The notes under the pieces are model-generated. The model saw only the letters and a list, made by a program, of their open reading frames with translations, had not been told where the DNA came from and searched no databases. From Acidiferrobacterales bacterium (GTDB lineage Bacteria > Pseudomonadota > Gammaproteobacteria > Arenicellales > JAJDZL01): a DNA stretch of 64,000 bases. How positions within the stretch are numbered: the first letter of the stretch is position 1; every line of letters starts with the position of its first letter. The DNA lies in assembly GCA_028820695.1 (NCBI GenBank), contig JAPPIB010000049.1:62001-126000 (forward strand), written 5' to 3'. This document shows, piece after piece, positions 48,062 to 56,891 of the stretch. The position numbers and the translations under genes were made by a program.

Positions 48062-48586
48062 ATGGCTGTTCTCAGAATTCTCATCTATCCCGATCCAAGA
48101 CTTCGCAATGTCGCGCAGCCGGTATTGCAGTTCGATGACGAGATTCGTCAGCATGTTCAGGACATGGCGCAGACCATGTATGAAGCGCCGGGCGTCGGGC
48201 TCGCATCGATTCAGGTGGGAATTCCTCACAGCATTGTGGTAATCGATACTTCGCACGAAAAAGACGACCTCAAGGTTCTGATTAATCCGGAGATTATCGA
48301 TCGGAAGGGCGAGCAAGTTATCGAGGAGGGCTGTTTGTCGTTTCCCGGCTATTTCACTGAAATCAAGCGGAGCGAATGGATTCGTTTCCACGCACAGGAT
48401 GAGTATGGCACTCACTATGAAATGGAAGCCGACGGCCTGTTTGCGGTGTGTGTACAACACGAAATTGATCATCTGACCGGAAAGCTTTTCACCGACTATC
48501 TGTCGCGATTGAAAAATCAGAGAATCAGGAAACAATTCGAGAAAGCAGCCAGATTACGTCGACGCGAAAGTCCTGTCCGGGTCTGA
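48062..48586 (+). CDS. def: Peptide deformylase
   Basis: A 174-residue metalloenzyme removing the formyl group from nascent proteins. Motif 1 is GVGLASIQVG (the usual GLAAxQ with Ser), motif 2 is EEGCLSFPG with ligand Cys91, and motif 3 is QHEIDHL with His133, Glu134 and His137. It normally heads a def-fmt operon. Here 3.1 kb of foreign DNA separates it from fmt, and its last 93 coding bases plus 3 bases are duplicated on the far side of the insertion. The def gene itself is intact. Confidence 0.95.
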   Translation: MAVLRILIYPDPRLRNVAQPVLQFDDEIRQHVQDMAQTMYEAPGVGLASIQVGIPHSIVVIDTSHEKDDLKVLINPEIIDRKGEQVIEEGCLSFPGYFTEIKRSEWIRFHAQDEYGTHYEMEADGLFAVCVQHEIDHLTGKLFTDYLSRLKNQRIRKQFEKAARLRRRESPVRV

Positions 48587-48589
48587 CAG
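48494..48589 (+). repeat. 96-bp direct repeat, left copy (3' end of def)
   Basis: Identical base for base to 51642-51737 and oriented the same way. It spans the last codons of def, its TGA and three further bases. The flanking bases on both sides differ, so the repeat limits are exact. The two copies bracket the inserted restriction-modification-like gene. Confidence 0.97.
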
Positions 48590-48647
48590 GTCTCAGGCAG
48601 TTGCTTTACACGTAGATCAAATTAACAAACCCCCAAGGGGACCATCG

Positions 48648-51239
48648 ATGGGAACGATTGAAGAAGGTTTTAATTTTGCCTTGGGAGAGGTTCTCCCACA
48701 AGTTAATCCGAAGTGGTCTCCAAGCACATCAATTTATATTGAAAAGACTGGTCTTATAGAAGGAACGAATTTAAGGCCAGATATTTTGATTAGCGATTCG
48801 ACCACTCCACCTGTGGTCATTGAGAACTCTTACGACCCGAAAGACGCAAACAAAGATGCTCTTTCTCGCTTGGGGTGTAAGCTACGTCGAACCGGGGGAA
48901 CCATTGAAACATCAATTGCTGTACATATTCCTAAACGGTTTAGAAGTTTAGATTCATTCGAAGCGCGGGAAGCATTGCTTGAAGGCGAAGCGATTTGTTA
49001 CGCAGTTTATCAACGTCTGCATAAAGAAGAAGGTCACAAAAACTATCGTCGTTGGGTTGAGGAGGGGTTCGTTGAAGGCACCGCCTGTGATTTAGCACGA
49101 TTTGTCTATTCTGCATCTCTCCCTAAGGAAACTTTAGCTCATATTGCTGACGATGTAGCAAAACATTTGGAACAGGCAGCTTCGATTCTTGAAGAAAACT
49201 TGACGCTAGAGCAGCAAGCGCATGTTACAGACGTAGTCCGTCAAGTCACCAATCTGAAAGGGTTAAGGACCGCTTCGGTATTGTGGCTAAACGCGTTTGT
49301 GGTTCAACGACGATTGGCCAATCTCGGTGTACCTCAAAGTGAATTTATTCCCGTTGTAAATAAGCGACCTATGCCTTCAGAAATTCTTTCTATTTGGACG
49401 AGAATCTTGGAACAAAATTGGCATTCGATATTTTATCCAGCTGTGGAATCAATGAAAGTTGTTGCGACATTAAATCCAAAAGCCGCATCAGACGCAGCTT
49501 TACATGTCATACTTGGTGTCGAGCGAATATTCACATGCAATTGGGAAGTGCTCTTTAATGTTGGGGCTGAGTTATTTCCGCGTCTAAGCGATGATCGTAA
49601 ACAAGCGGCAGCGTTCTATACACAACCCGCCACCGCGGAACTGCTTGCTTCACTCGCAATTCAAAAGGATGATTTCGAGTCCGATATATGGGCGAGCGAG
49701 TCCTTTCCCATTGAACATACCATCGCAGATCTTGCATGTGGTACAGGGACTTTGCTAAGGGCAGGTTACCAGCGGATAAGGAGGTTTCATGAAGAGTGTT
49801 CCGACTCGGCGGATTCATCACGAAGTTTCCACAGGAATGCGACGGAGCATGGGCTTATCGGAATCGATGTAAGTCCAATTGCTGCTCACTTAGCGTCATC
49901 GACGCTAGCCATTCAAGGCTACGGGGACGCTTACTCACAAACCCAGATTGGCTGGTGCGAAGTGGGAGGCGTACGAAGTGCTACAGGTTCAATTGAACTT
50001 TTCGAGGAGAGCAAAATCAAAGATTTGTTTGATCAACTGGGACATTCGATTCATGGCCGACAGACACCGTCTGCGATGGAGGATCCAATAAGCGTTGCAG
50101 ATAACTCTGTCGGATATATTTTGATGAACCCTCCATATTCCCGGACGCGAGGCGGACAGAGCGCATTTGATATTGCTGGGTTGAGTGATATTGAACGTAA
50201 GGAATGTCAAAACAAATGGGGAAAACTAATAGCAAATGAACCTGCAAACAAAAAGGCAGGCATGGCAGCTACCTTTCTCGCTCTAGCCAAGAAGAAGCTT
50301 GAGATTGGTGGCCGTATGGGGTTTGTGTTGCCATTAACTGCAGCATTTGCCGAATCCTGGCAAGAAACGCGAGCAATGATTGAAAATGATTTTGAAGATA
50401 TTGTTGTAATTGCTGTTTCCGGTGGGAAAGCATTGGGGGATGAAGCTTTCTCTGCTGATACCGGGATGGAGGAGATGTTGTTGGTATGTCGACGAAAGTC
50501 ACATCAGCAAGTTCTTTTTGATAGGCATTATCAAAGGGGATTGATCGAAAAAAAATCCGAGTCAACACGCTCAACGAAAGAAGTGCCATCAATATTTTGT
50601 GTGACGCTACGAGATCCCCCACAAAGGCTAGGAGAATCTGGTGAAGTAGCAAAAGCGATCCTTCGGTCATACGAGTCCATGAGAGTATCGTTACAAACTC
50701 ACCAGCGACCAATCCGATTGGGCAAGTCAGAAATCGGTCATATTATTCGGTTTGAAACCAAAGGCGAAGGGGATCCATGGGATGCTATAGGACTCAAATC
50801 ACCTGAATTGGCTTTTACATGTAGATCATTGCAAAGAGGTATAGTTGAATTCGCAAATGAGCAATATCCCTTTGAAATTCCAATGTGCACTGTAGATGAG
50901 TTGTTTGAAGTTGGACCTACGCATGATTTGATCGGATCGACACCAGACTCCAGTTCGCCCCGCGGCGTTTTCGATATTTTTCCAATTATTGACGACTCAG
51001 ATGCGATTGGGAGGGATAGATTAATGTGGAGTGTTGACGCAAAGAAACAAGATAGTCTGTTGTCAATTGCTACACATAAAGGAGTACCAAAGAATAGTGC
51101 TTCAATCAAGGAGGTCGAATCAGTTCGAAAAACATGTAGTACGCTTTTCTACAACAAGAATATGCGATGGACTTCCCAGAAACTACTTTCTACCATTACA
51201 CAACAAAGTTATGGGGGGGGGCAACTTGGTTGTCACTAA
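48648..51239 (+). CDS. N-6 DNA methylase / restriction-modification protein, truncated by frameshift
   Basis: An 863-residue reading frame. The N-terminal NLRPDILI...PPVVIENSYDP (about 41-64) resembles a PD-(D/E)XK-like segment with Asp45 and Glu59 but without a clear lysine. AAFYTQPATAELLA (about 321) and the SAM-binding DLACGTG (361-367) follow, with the catalytic NPPY (494-497) of N6-adenine methyltransferases. The C-terminal part would hold the target-recognition region. The frame ends five residues after a run of nine G (51213-51221) with an unrelated QLGCH. The natural continuation is in another frame to 51643. Restoring the frame gives about 998 residues, near the usual size of such fused enzymes. 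Confidence 0.8.
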   Translation: MGTIEEGFNFALGEVLPQVNPKWSPSTSIYIEKTGLIEGTNLRPDILISDSTTPPVVIENSYDPKDANKDALSRLGCKLRRTGGTIETSIAVHIPKRFRSLDSFEAREALLEGEAICYAVYQRLHKEEGHKNYRRWVEEGFVEGTACDLARFVYSASLPKETLAHIADDVAKHLEQAASILEENLTLEQQAHVTDVVRQVTNLKGLRTASVLWLNAFVVQRRLANLGVPQSEFIPVVNKRPMPSEILSIWTRILEQNWHSIFYPAVESMKVVATLNPKAASDAALHVILGVERIFTCNWEVLFNVGAELFPRLSDDRKQAAAFYTQPATAELLASLAIQKDDFESDIWASESFPIEHTIADLACGTGTLLRAGYQRIRRFHEECSDSADSSRSFHRNATEHGLIGIDVSPIAAHLASSTLAIQGYGDAYSQTQIGWCEVGGVRSATGSIELFEESKIKDLFDQLGHSIHGRQTPSAMEDPISVADNSVGYILMNPPYSRTRGGQSAFDIAGLSDIERKECQNKWGKLIANEPANKKAGMAATFLALAKKKLEIGGRMGFVLPLTAAFAESWQETRAMIENDFEDIVVIAVSGGKALGDEAFSADTGMEEMLLVCRRKSHQQVLFDRHYQRGLIEKKSESTRSTKEVPSIFCVTLRDPPQRLGESGEVAKAILRSYESMRVSLQTHQRPIRLGKSEIGHIIRFETKGEGDPWDAIGLKSPELAFTCRSLQRGIVEFANEQYPFEIPMCTVDELFEVGPTHDLIGSTPDSSSPRGVFDIFPIIDDSDAIGRDRLMWSVDAKKQDSLLSIATHKGVPKNSASIKEVESVRKTCSTLFYNKNMRWTSQKLLSTITQQSYGGGQLGCH
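51213..51221 (+). repeat. Homopolymer tract of nine G in the methylase gene
   Basis: The tract encodes three glycines in the current frame. Ten G or seven G would join the two halves of the gene, and nine G truncates it. Long G tracts are classic slipped-strand phase-variation sites, and are also a common place for sequencing errors. Confidence 0.85.
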
Positions 51240-51643
51240 AAGAAAACGACCAGAGGATTCAACATGCTTTTTGTTTGTGGGCCAATTCAACACTGGGAAT
51301 GATTTGTCATTGGTCAAAAGGACAAAGAACACACAATGGCCGATCTAGAACCCAAGTAAATGCTGTTAAATCGATTCATTGTCCGAATTTCGGGGAATTG
51401 TCCGACGACAAACTAAATGTAGCGAGTAAATTCTTCACGCTAGTACAATCAATACCTCTGCGTCCAGCTTGTCAAGCACATGTAGATGAAATGAGAAAAC
51501 GATTCGACGACTTAATTTTTGAAATTCTAGAATTGCCAGATGAAGCGAAGCTGGCAGTTGATCAACTGCGTAATCTTTGGTGCAACGAGCCGTCAGTACA
51601 TGGCAACAACCGACAAGCGTTGAAGTTACTGAGCAATAACTGA
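51222..51643 (+). pseudogene. Out-of-frame C-terminal part of the methylase
   Basis: The +2 frame after the G tract encodes about 140 residues: ATWLSLKENDQRIQHAFCLW, WSKGQRTHNGRSRT, then a helical tail ending LLSNN. The sequence continues the domain of the preceding frame without gap, so it is the distal part of the same gene, probably of the target-recognition region. Its TGA stop is made of a T from the island and GA from the right repeat copy, so the insertion edge falls exactly in the stop codon. Confidence 0.8.
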
Positions 51644-51737
51644 CTATCTGTCGCGATTGAAAAATCAGAGAATCAGGAAACAATTCGAGAAAGCAGCCAG
51701 ATTACGTCGACGCGAAAGTCCTGTCCGGGTCTGACAG
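51642..51737 (+). repeat. 96-bp direct repeat, right copy (def 3' remnant)
   Basis: Perfect copy of 48494-48589. It encodes the last 31 codons of def (ending RRRESPVRV and TGA) without a start, so it is a remnant, not a gene. The sequence after it (acccgcggcattc) is the original def-fmt spacer. Confidence 0.97.
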
Positions 51738-51797
51738 ACCCGCGGCATTCGGCTCGCCGAAACCGGTTGAATGCGCCGTTGCAGCCCTGAATCGACA

Positions 51798-52757
51798 ATG
51801 ACGCTTCGAGTTATATTTGCCGGCACGCCGACGTTCGCCATTCCGTGTCTTGAGCGGTTGGTGAATTCGGACATTCATGTGGCCGCCGTCGTGACCCAGC
51901 CAGATCGCAGGCGAGGCCGCGGACAAAAACTGTCACCGCCGCCCGTCAAGTCATTTGCGACAGAACACGCCATACCGGTTATTCAAGCGGATCGGCTCGA
52001 CCGCGATACGGTGGGGAAGTTGCTATCCTACCGACCCGATCTGATCATTGTCGCTGCCTATGGTTTGATGATTCCGGCAGCATTGCTGTCAGGACCTGCG
52101 CTGGGCTGTGTGAACGTTCATGCGTCGCTGTTACCGCGTTGGCGCGGTGCCGCACCGGTCGCCCGTGCAATTGAGGCGGGAGATACTGAGACCGGTGTGA
52201 CAATCATGCAGATGGATCGCGGTCTCGATACCGGTGGCATCCTGTCACAGTCCAAAGTCGAAATCAAAGCCGAAGATACCACAGCCACACTTGAAGACCG
52301 GATCGCTCGCGAAGGCGCAACGGAGCTGATCAGAGTGCTGCCGATGATTTCGGAGAGCCAACTGCGGTCGATTCCGCAAAACGAGGATGAAGCGACCTAT
52401 GCGGCGAAAATGACCAAGGCGGACGCGGTGATCGACTGGGACAGTTCCGCCGCGTCAATTGTCCGCAAGGTCCGTGCGTGCAATCCATGGCCGGTGGCGC
52501 ATAGCTGGTTGCAGGGCAGCCGAGTCCGCATCTGGGAGGCGCAGGTTTGCGAACCTGGTCATGTCGGCGAACAACCCGGCAGCGTGATCCATTCGAACAC
52601 CGAACAGGTGGTGGTATTGACGGGACAGGGTGCGGTCAGACTCGAGACTGTGCAGAAAGATGGCAGGAATCGAATGAAGATCCGAGATTTTCTTGCCGGA
52701 AATCCGATTGCGGAAGGGTTGAGATTCACACCGCGTGAGGCGCTTGACCGCAATTGA
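51798..52757 (+). CDS. fmt: Methionyl-tRNA formyltransferase
   Basis: 319 residues from the ATG at 51798; nine extra in-frame codons upstream lack support. The N-terminal domain starts MTLRVIFAGTPTFAIPCLER and has catalytic Asn106 and His108 in NVHASLLPRWRGAAP and Asp144 in MDRGLDTGG. The C-terminal OB-like domain follows from about 205. It formylates initiator Met-tRNA, the step that Def later reverses. Its stop overlaps the TTG start of rsmB (TTGA). Confidence 0.95.
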   Translation: MTLRVIFAGTPTFAIPCLERLVNSDIHVAAVVTQPDRRRGRGQKLSPPPVKSFATEHAIPVIQADRLDRDTVGKLLSYRPDLIIVAAYGLMIPAALLSGPALGCVNVHASLLPRWRGAAPVARAIEAGDTETGVTIMQMDRGLDTGGILSQSKVEIKAEDTTATLEDRIAREGATELIRVLPMISESQLRSIPQNEDEATYAAKMTKADAVIDWDSSAASIVRKVRACNPWPVAHSWLQGSRVRIWEAQVCEPGHVGEQPGSVIHSNTEQVVVLTGQGAVRLETVQKDGRNRMKIRDFLAGNPIAEGLRFTPREALDRN

Positions 52758-54073
52758 CAGGAAAGTTCAGCAAAAATCCTCGACTGGCCGCCACAGTGGC
52801 GATCGAGCGGGTGGTGCACCGCGGACAGCAGTTGAACCGGACGCTTGATACCGCGCTGGCGGGCCATAAGGACGCCGACAGGCAGTTGATTGCGGAAATC
52901 GTAAACGGCGTCACCCGATGGTTCTGGCGGCTGGATGGGTACGCCAGCTCTCTTGTGGCAAGACCGCTGAGACGCAAAGATCGCGACGTTCACTATTTGC
53001 TGCTCACCGGCCTGTACCAGCTGGAATTCACCCGGGTGCCGGCACATGCCTGTGTCAACGAGACTGTTCAGGCGGTCAAGGAACTTGGTAAGTCCTGGGC
53101 GGGTCCCTTTATCAATGCGGTGATGCGGGAATTCCTGCTCAACCGGGAGGAACACTGCGCTCAGGCGCAGTCAGATGACACTGTCAGATATTCGCACCCG
53201 GCGTGGATGATTGAGGTGCTGAAGCGACAGTGGCCCGAGCACTGGAGTAAAATACTGCAAGCGAATAATTCCAAACCGGAAATGTTTCTTCGTGTGAATA
53301 CCAGCGAGTGCAACGTAGAGGAATATCTGGACATTCTTGCAGACCACGATATTCCGGCGGTGGCAGACCGCACGTCTCCATTTGGAATTCGTCTGCAAAA
53401 GCGGGTTCGCGTCGAACAATTGCCCGGATTCGAAAAAGGGCAGGTTTCGATACAGAACCCGGCTTCTCAGTTGGTTGCGCCACTCATGGATTTCCAGCCC
53501 GGTCACCGTGTACTTGATGCCTGCTCAGCGCCAGGCGGCAAATTGTTGCACATGCTGGACTTATGTCCCGATCTCGATTCCGTCACAGCGGTCGATGTGG
53601 ATGGGGGTCGATGTACGGAAATTGAGGACAATCTGCACCGTACCGGTCGAAGCGCGACGGTCATTGTGGCGGACGCCTCGCGCCCCGACGAATGGTGGGA
53701 CGGCAAGCCGTTTGATCGTATCCTGATTGATGCGCCGTGCTCAGCCACCGGCATTATCAGCAAACATCCGGATATCAAGCATCATCGTCGACCCGAGGAC
53801 ATAGAACACAGCGTGTCCGTACAGTCGACACTGTTGGAGGCGTTGCTGCCGCTGCTGGACAGCCGCGGAAAACTTATCTATACAACCTGTTCCATTGTGC
53901 ACGAAGAAAACGAGGGACAGGTCTCGGACCTGCTGAGGCGGCATCCCGAGCTTGAAGCTGAATCTTTGCCTGAAAGTCTCGGCATGCAAACCGGCAATGG
54001 TCGCCAGCGACTTCAGGGCGTGGACAATTCAGACGGCTTTTTCTATGCCGCCTTGAGATGTCGGAGACAATGA
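52754..54073 (+). CDS. rsmB: 16S rRNA m5C967 methyltransferase RsmB
   Basis: 439 residues. An N-terminal NusB-like RNA-binding domain (about 1-135) is followed by a SAM-dependent methyltransferase: VLDACSAPGGK (motif I), the conserved cysteine of motif IV in LIDAPCSATG, and the nucleophile region YTTCSI. The usual start ATG is absent; TTG at 52754 is coupled to the fmt stop. Overlaps the DUF4390 gene by 16 bp. Confidence 0.93.
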   Translation: MTGKFSKNPRLAATVAIERVVHRGQQLNRTLDTALAGHKDADRQLIAEIVNGVTRWFWRLDGYASSLVARPLRRKDRDVHYLLLTGLYQLEFTRVPAHACVNETVQAVKELGKSWAGPFINAVMREFLLNREEHCAQAQSDDTVRYSHPAWMIEVLKRQWPEHWSKILQANNSKPEMFLRVNTSECNVEEYLDILADHDIPAVADRTSPFGIRLQKRVRVEQLPGFEKGQVSIQNPASQLVAPLMDFQPGHRVLDACSAPGGKLLHMLDLCPDLDSVTAVDVDGGRCTEIEDNLHRTGRSATVIVADASRPDEWWDGKPFDRILIDAPCSATGIISKHPDIKHHRRPEDIEHSVSVQSTLLEALLPLLDSRGKLIYTTCSIVHEENEGQVSDLLRRHPELEAESLPESLGMQTGNGRQRLQGVDNSDGFFYAALRCRRQ

Positions 54074-54660
54074 TGTTCGCCAGCGCAATGGTACGCGAGT
54101 GCAGGCTTGCAAAAAGGGCGAGCCTCGTTGCGGTGGTTTTGATGGCGTTGCTGATTGCTTCTCCAGCGTTCGGATTTTCAATTACCTTCTTCGACGCAAC
54201 GCGTCAGGACAATGAGGTCAGGATCAAGATGGCGGCAGATCTCGTCCTGACAGAAGAGGTAATCAAGGCCATACAGGCGAATGTCGACGTCAATCTAAAG
54301 GTGCAGGTAAGGATCTACCGGGTGCGCAAGTATTTTTGGGACGATCTTGTTGTCGACACGGATGTCATCTACACAATCAGCAATTCCAATATCTATCGCG
54401 GTTACGAGATCAGGTCGTCTGACGGAAATCTGGACATGATTTACGATCGGCTTGACGATGCGCTCACCAACTTGGGTAAAGAGCGAGCTTACATGATTGT
54501 TGTTCCTGACGATCAGGCCAACCAACCGGACATCCGATACCGAGGCAAGTGCAGGATCTATCTTGATCGTTCGGCATTGCCATCTGTGGTCAGTACGACC
54601 GTCCAGTTCAAGCAGTCGTGGAAACTCTCCACTGAGTGGACAGAGTTCGAGTTGCCATGA
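54058..54660 (+). CDS. DUF4390 exported or membrane-anchored protein
   Basis: 200 residues with an N-terminal hydrophobic segment (about 21-40, SLVAVVLMALLIASPAFGF) acting as signal peptide or anchor, then a beta-rich domain (FFDATRQDNEVRIKMAADL, RIYRVRKYFWDD). DUF4390 genes lie between rsmB and ntrY in many beta- and gammaproteobacteria; function unknown. Its stop overlaps the ntrY ATG (ATGA), implying linkage to the sensor kinase. Confidence 0.8.
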   Translation: MSETMMFASAMVRECRLAKRASLVAVVLMALLIASPAFGFSITFFDATRQDNEVRIKMAADLVLTEEVIKAIQANVDVNLKVQVRIYRVRKYFWDDLVVDTDVIYTISNSNIYRGYEIRSSDGNLDMIYDRLDDALTNLGKERAYMIVVPDDQANQPDIRYRGKCRIYLDRSALPSVVSTTVQFKQSWKLSTEWTEFELP

Positions 54661-56855
54661 GTGAAGCCCGTTCCAGAGTTGAGCAGATCGTACCGCTTGT
54701 ATTGACACTTGCGGGCGTGGCTACAGTGCTGGCGACACTGGTGTTCTCGGGTGTCAGTACCATTTCGCTTGAGGACTTCGAAGACAATCTCACATTCGTA
54801 TATCTTTTCAACGTCATCAGCATTGCGGTTCTCATAGTATTTATCGCAATCTACATACGCCGCCTGTGGGTCCGGGTGCATCAACGTGTCGCCGGAACAC
54901 ATCTCGCAATCAGAATCCTCAGAACTTTTGTAATTGTCTCGCTTCTTTCGCTGAGTGTCATCTACTGCTTTACGTTCTTTTCGGTTCGGGGGCTGATTTC
55001 CGGTTGGGTCGACAAACAGGTCAAGGACACCGTGTCGGAAGCAAGTAAACTCCAGGAGTTTTTTCTGGACGTGTTCAAGGAGAATATGGTGCTGGACTTG
55101 AGTGAGTATGTGGAGCAGCTGAAAACCACTGATAATCCACACGACATACCGCGCATAATTTTTGACGCCAGAATTGCTGGGAGTTTTGAGGAGGTTACCT
55201 ACTTTTCCGACCCGGGCAGCCCGACCGGTATCATAGCCTCCAGCGCGGAATCGGTTCGGGTTGAGTCCCTGGTCCCAATCAACCCCTCCAACAGGCTGGT
55301 CGGAGATTTGCTGTCGGGGCAGGGACAGTTGAGCAGGGAACCGAAACTTGAGATTTTCAATCTCCCGGACGAAGGACCGATGCTCAGACTGCTGATCCCG
55401 GTCCCGCAAACCGGAACGAATCCCGATCGCTACCTGCAGGTCATCCAGAAACTCAGTGAGAGTTCCGAAAATCTTGCGGAACAGATCAGTGCCGTCGAGG
55501 CCCGCTACGAACGGCTTATCTTTCTGCGCAAGCCGATACAGATCAACTTCGTGATGACGCTCACGTTGATCATGCTGGTTGTGCTTTTGCTCGCCATAGG
55601 GATCGTGATGAAGGTGACGAACCGATTGGTACAGCCGATTCAGGCACTGTCGGAGGGGACCCGGGAGGTTGCTGCAGGTAACTATGAGCGGCTTTTGCCG
55701 GTTACAACCAAAGATGATCTGGGCAGTCTGGTCGAGTCATTCAACGACATGACAAAGAGGATCAAGACATCACAGGAACAGATAGAGGAGCAGCGATCAT
55801 TTCTGGAAGTGGTTTTGCAGAATCTGTCGTCGGGCGTGATGTTCATTGACAATAGAACCGCTGCGAGCAACATCAATCTCGCTGCGGCATCAATCTTGGG
55901 AGTCGACGTCGAATGGTTTGAAAGACGCTTGCTCGACGCGACGATACGAAGTTGCCCGCATCTTGAGCCATTGCTGTCGCCCATTCAGGACGGCATGCTT
56001 GCTGATCGGGAGCAATGGAATGACAGTGTTGCAATCAATTCCGGACAGGAGACGAAAATACTGAATTACAGTGCAACGAGAATTCCAGGCGAGACGACAG
56101 AACATGTGAGTTATGTTGTTGTGATTGAAGACATTACAGACCTGGTACAGGCGCAGCGGTTTGAAGCGTGGACCGAGGTGGCGAAGAAGTATTCCCATGA
56201 ACTTCTCAATCCGCTGCAACCGATTCGCCTGGCGGTTGATCGGATCAAGCTGAAGACTGACCTGAATCTGCCCAGCGAGACCAGTCATTCATTGGACCGG
56301 GCATTCAAGGCGATTGATCGGCAGTTGAACGCGCTGATCAGAATCGCGCAGAGTATGAAAGAATATGCAAATCTACCTGAGGATCTTGCTTTCGAGCGGA
56401 TTGATATGAACGAATTGATCGGTGATGCGATCATTTTTCACTTTGAGGGGGACGAAGACATCCAGGTTGAAAGGGAGCTTGATCCTGAACTGCCGCATAT
56501 CAGCGGCGATCCCAATCTGATGCTGCAGGTCATGAATAATATCCTGATCAATTCCAAGGATGCCGCAGGGGGCTTGAAAAGTCTGACGATCAGGATCGAA
56601 ACAAAATATATTGAACCGGACGCCATCAGATTGAAGTTTGTCGACAACGGTCCCGGCTTCAGTCAGAATATGCTGGACAACGCTTTTGGACTTTTCGAAT
56701 CGACGAAACCCGACAAGGGGTCGGGACTGGGTCTGAGCATCGTAAAAAAGATTGTTGACGAACATGGTGGCGACATCGAACTATCAAATAACCCCGATGG
56801 CGGTGCCCAAATCACCATCATGCTGAAGGCTGGGCAGCCCCACGCGCATGGTTGA
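54657..56855 (+). CDS. ntrY: NtrY-type sensor histidine kinase
   Basis: 732 residues from the ATG at 54657. Two or three N-terminal membrane segments and a periplasmic region are followed by another segment (about 305-330), a HAMP domain (NRLVQPIQALSEGTREVAAG) and a PAS-like region. The kinase core has phospho-acceptor His in KKYSHELLNPLQPI (about 514), NILINSKDAAGG (N box), FVDNGPGF (G1) and GSGLGLSIVKKIV (G2). The H-box differs from the common AHEIKNPLTPI. It should phosphorylate NtrX; the signal is unknown here. Confidence 0.88.
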   Translation: MSEARSRVEQIVPLVLTLAGVATVLATLVFSGVSTISLEDFEDNLTFVYLFNVISIAVLIVFIAIYIRRLWVRVHQRVAGTHLAIRILRTFVIVSLLSLSVIYCFTFFSVRGLISGWVDKQVKDTVSEASKLQEFFLDVFKENMVLDLSEYVEQLKTTDNPHDIPRIIFDARIAGSFEEVTYFSDPGSPTGIIASSAESVRVESLVPINPSNRLVGDLLSGQGQLSREPKLEIFNLPDEGPMLRLLIPVPQTGTNPDRYLQVIQKLSESSENLAEQISAVEARYERLIFLRKPIQINFVMTLTLIMLVVLLLAIGIVMKVTNRLVQPIQALSEGTREVAAGNYERLLPVTTKDDLGSLVESFNDMTKRIKTSQEQIEEQRSFLEVVLQNLSSGVMFIDNRTAASNINLAAASILGVDVEWFERRLLDATIRSCPHLEPLLSPIQDGMLADREQWNDSVAINSGQETKILNYSATRIPGETTEHVSYVVVIEDITDLVQAQRFEAWTEVAKKYSHELLNPLQPIRLAVDRIKLKTDLNLPSETSHSLDRAFKAIDRQLNALIRIAQSMKEYANLPEDLAFERIDMNELIGDAIIFHFEGDEDIQVERELDPELPHISGDPNLMLQVMNNILINSKDAAGGLKSLTIRIETKYIEPDAIRLKFVDNGPGFSQNMLDNAFGLFESTKPDKGSGLGLSIVKKIVDEHGGDIELSNNPDGGAQITIMLKAGQPHAHG

Positions 56856-56891
56856 ACTGCTAAGCGGGTACGTTACGTAATTTGCTGATCT

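Larger units (their letters stand above)
48590..51737 (+). mobile_element. Inserted single-gene island between def and fmt
   Basis: A 3148-bp unit, counting one repeat copy, inserted at the 3' end of def. Deleting it by recombination between the 96-bp repeats would leave def ending 63 bases before fmt, the ordinary arrangement. It is visibly more A+T-rich than its neighbours and carries only one gene, a restriction-modification-like methylase. No integrase, transposase or terminal inverted repeats are seen. The layout resembles insertion with long target duplication reported for restriction-modification genes in Helicobacter pylori, or an integrase-dependent island that lost its integrase. 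Confidence 0.85.

Noticed and set aside
48590..51737. IS element or integrase-bearing island
   Set aside because: No transposase or recombinase ORF and no terminal inverted repeats; only the 96-bp direct repeats support mobility.
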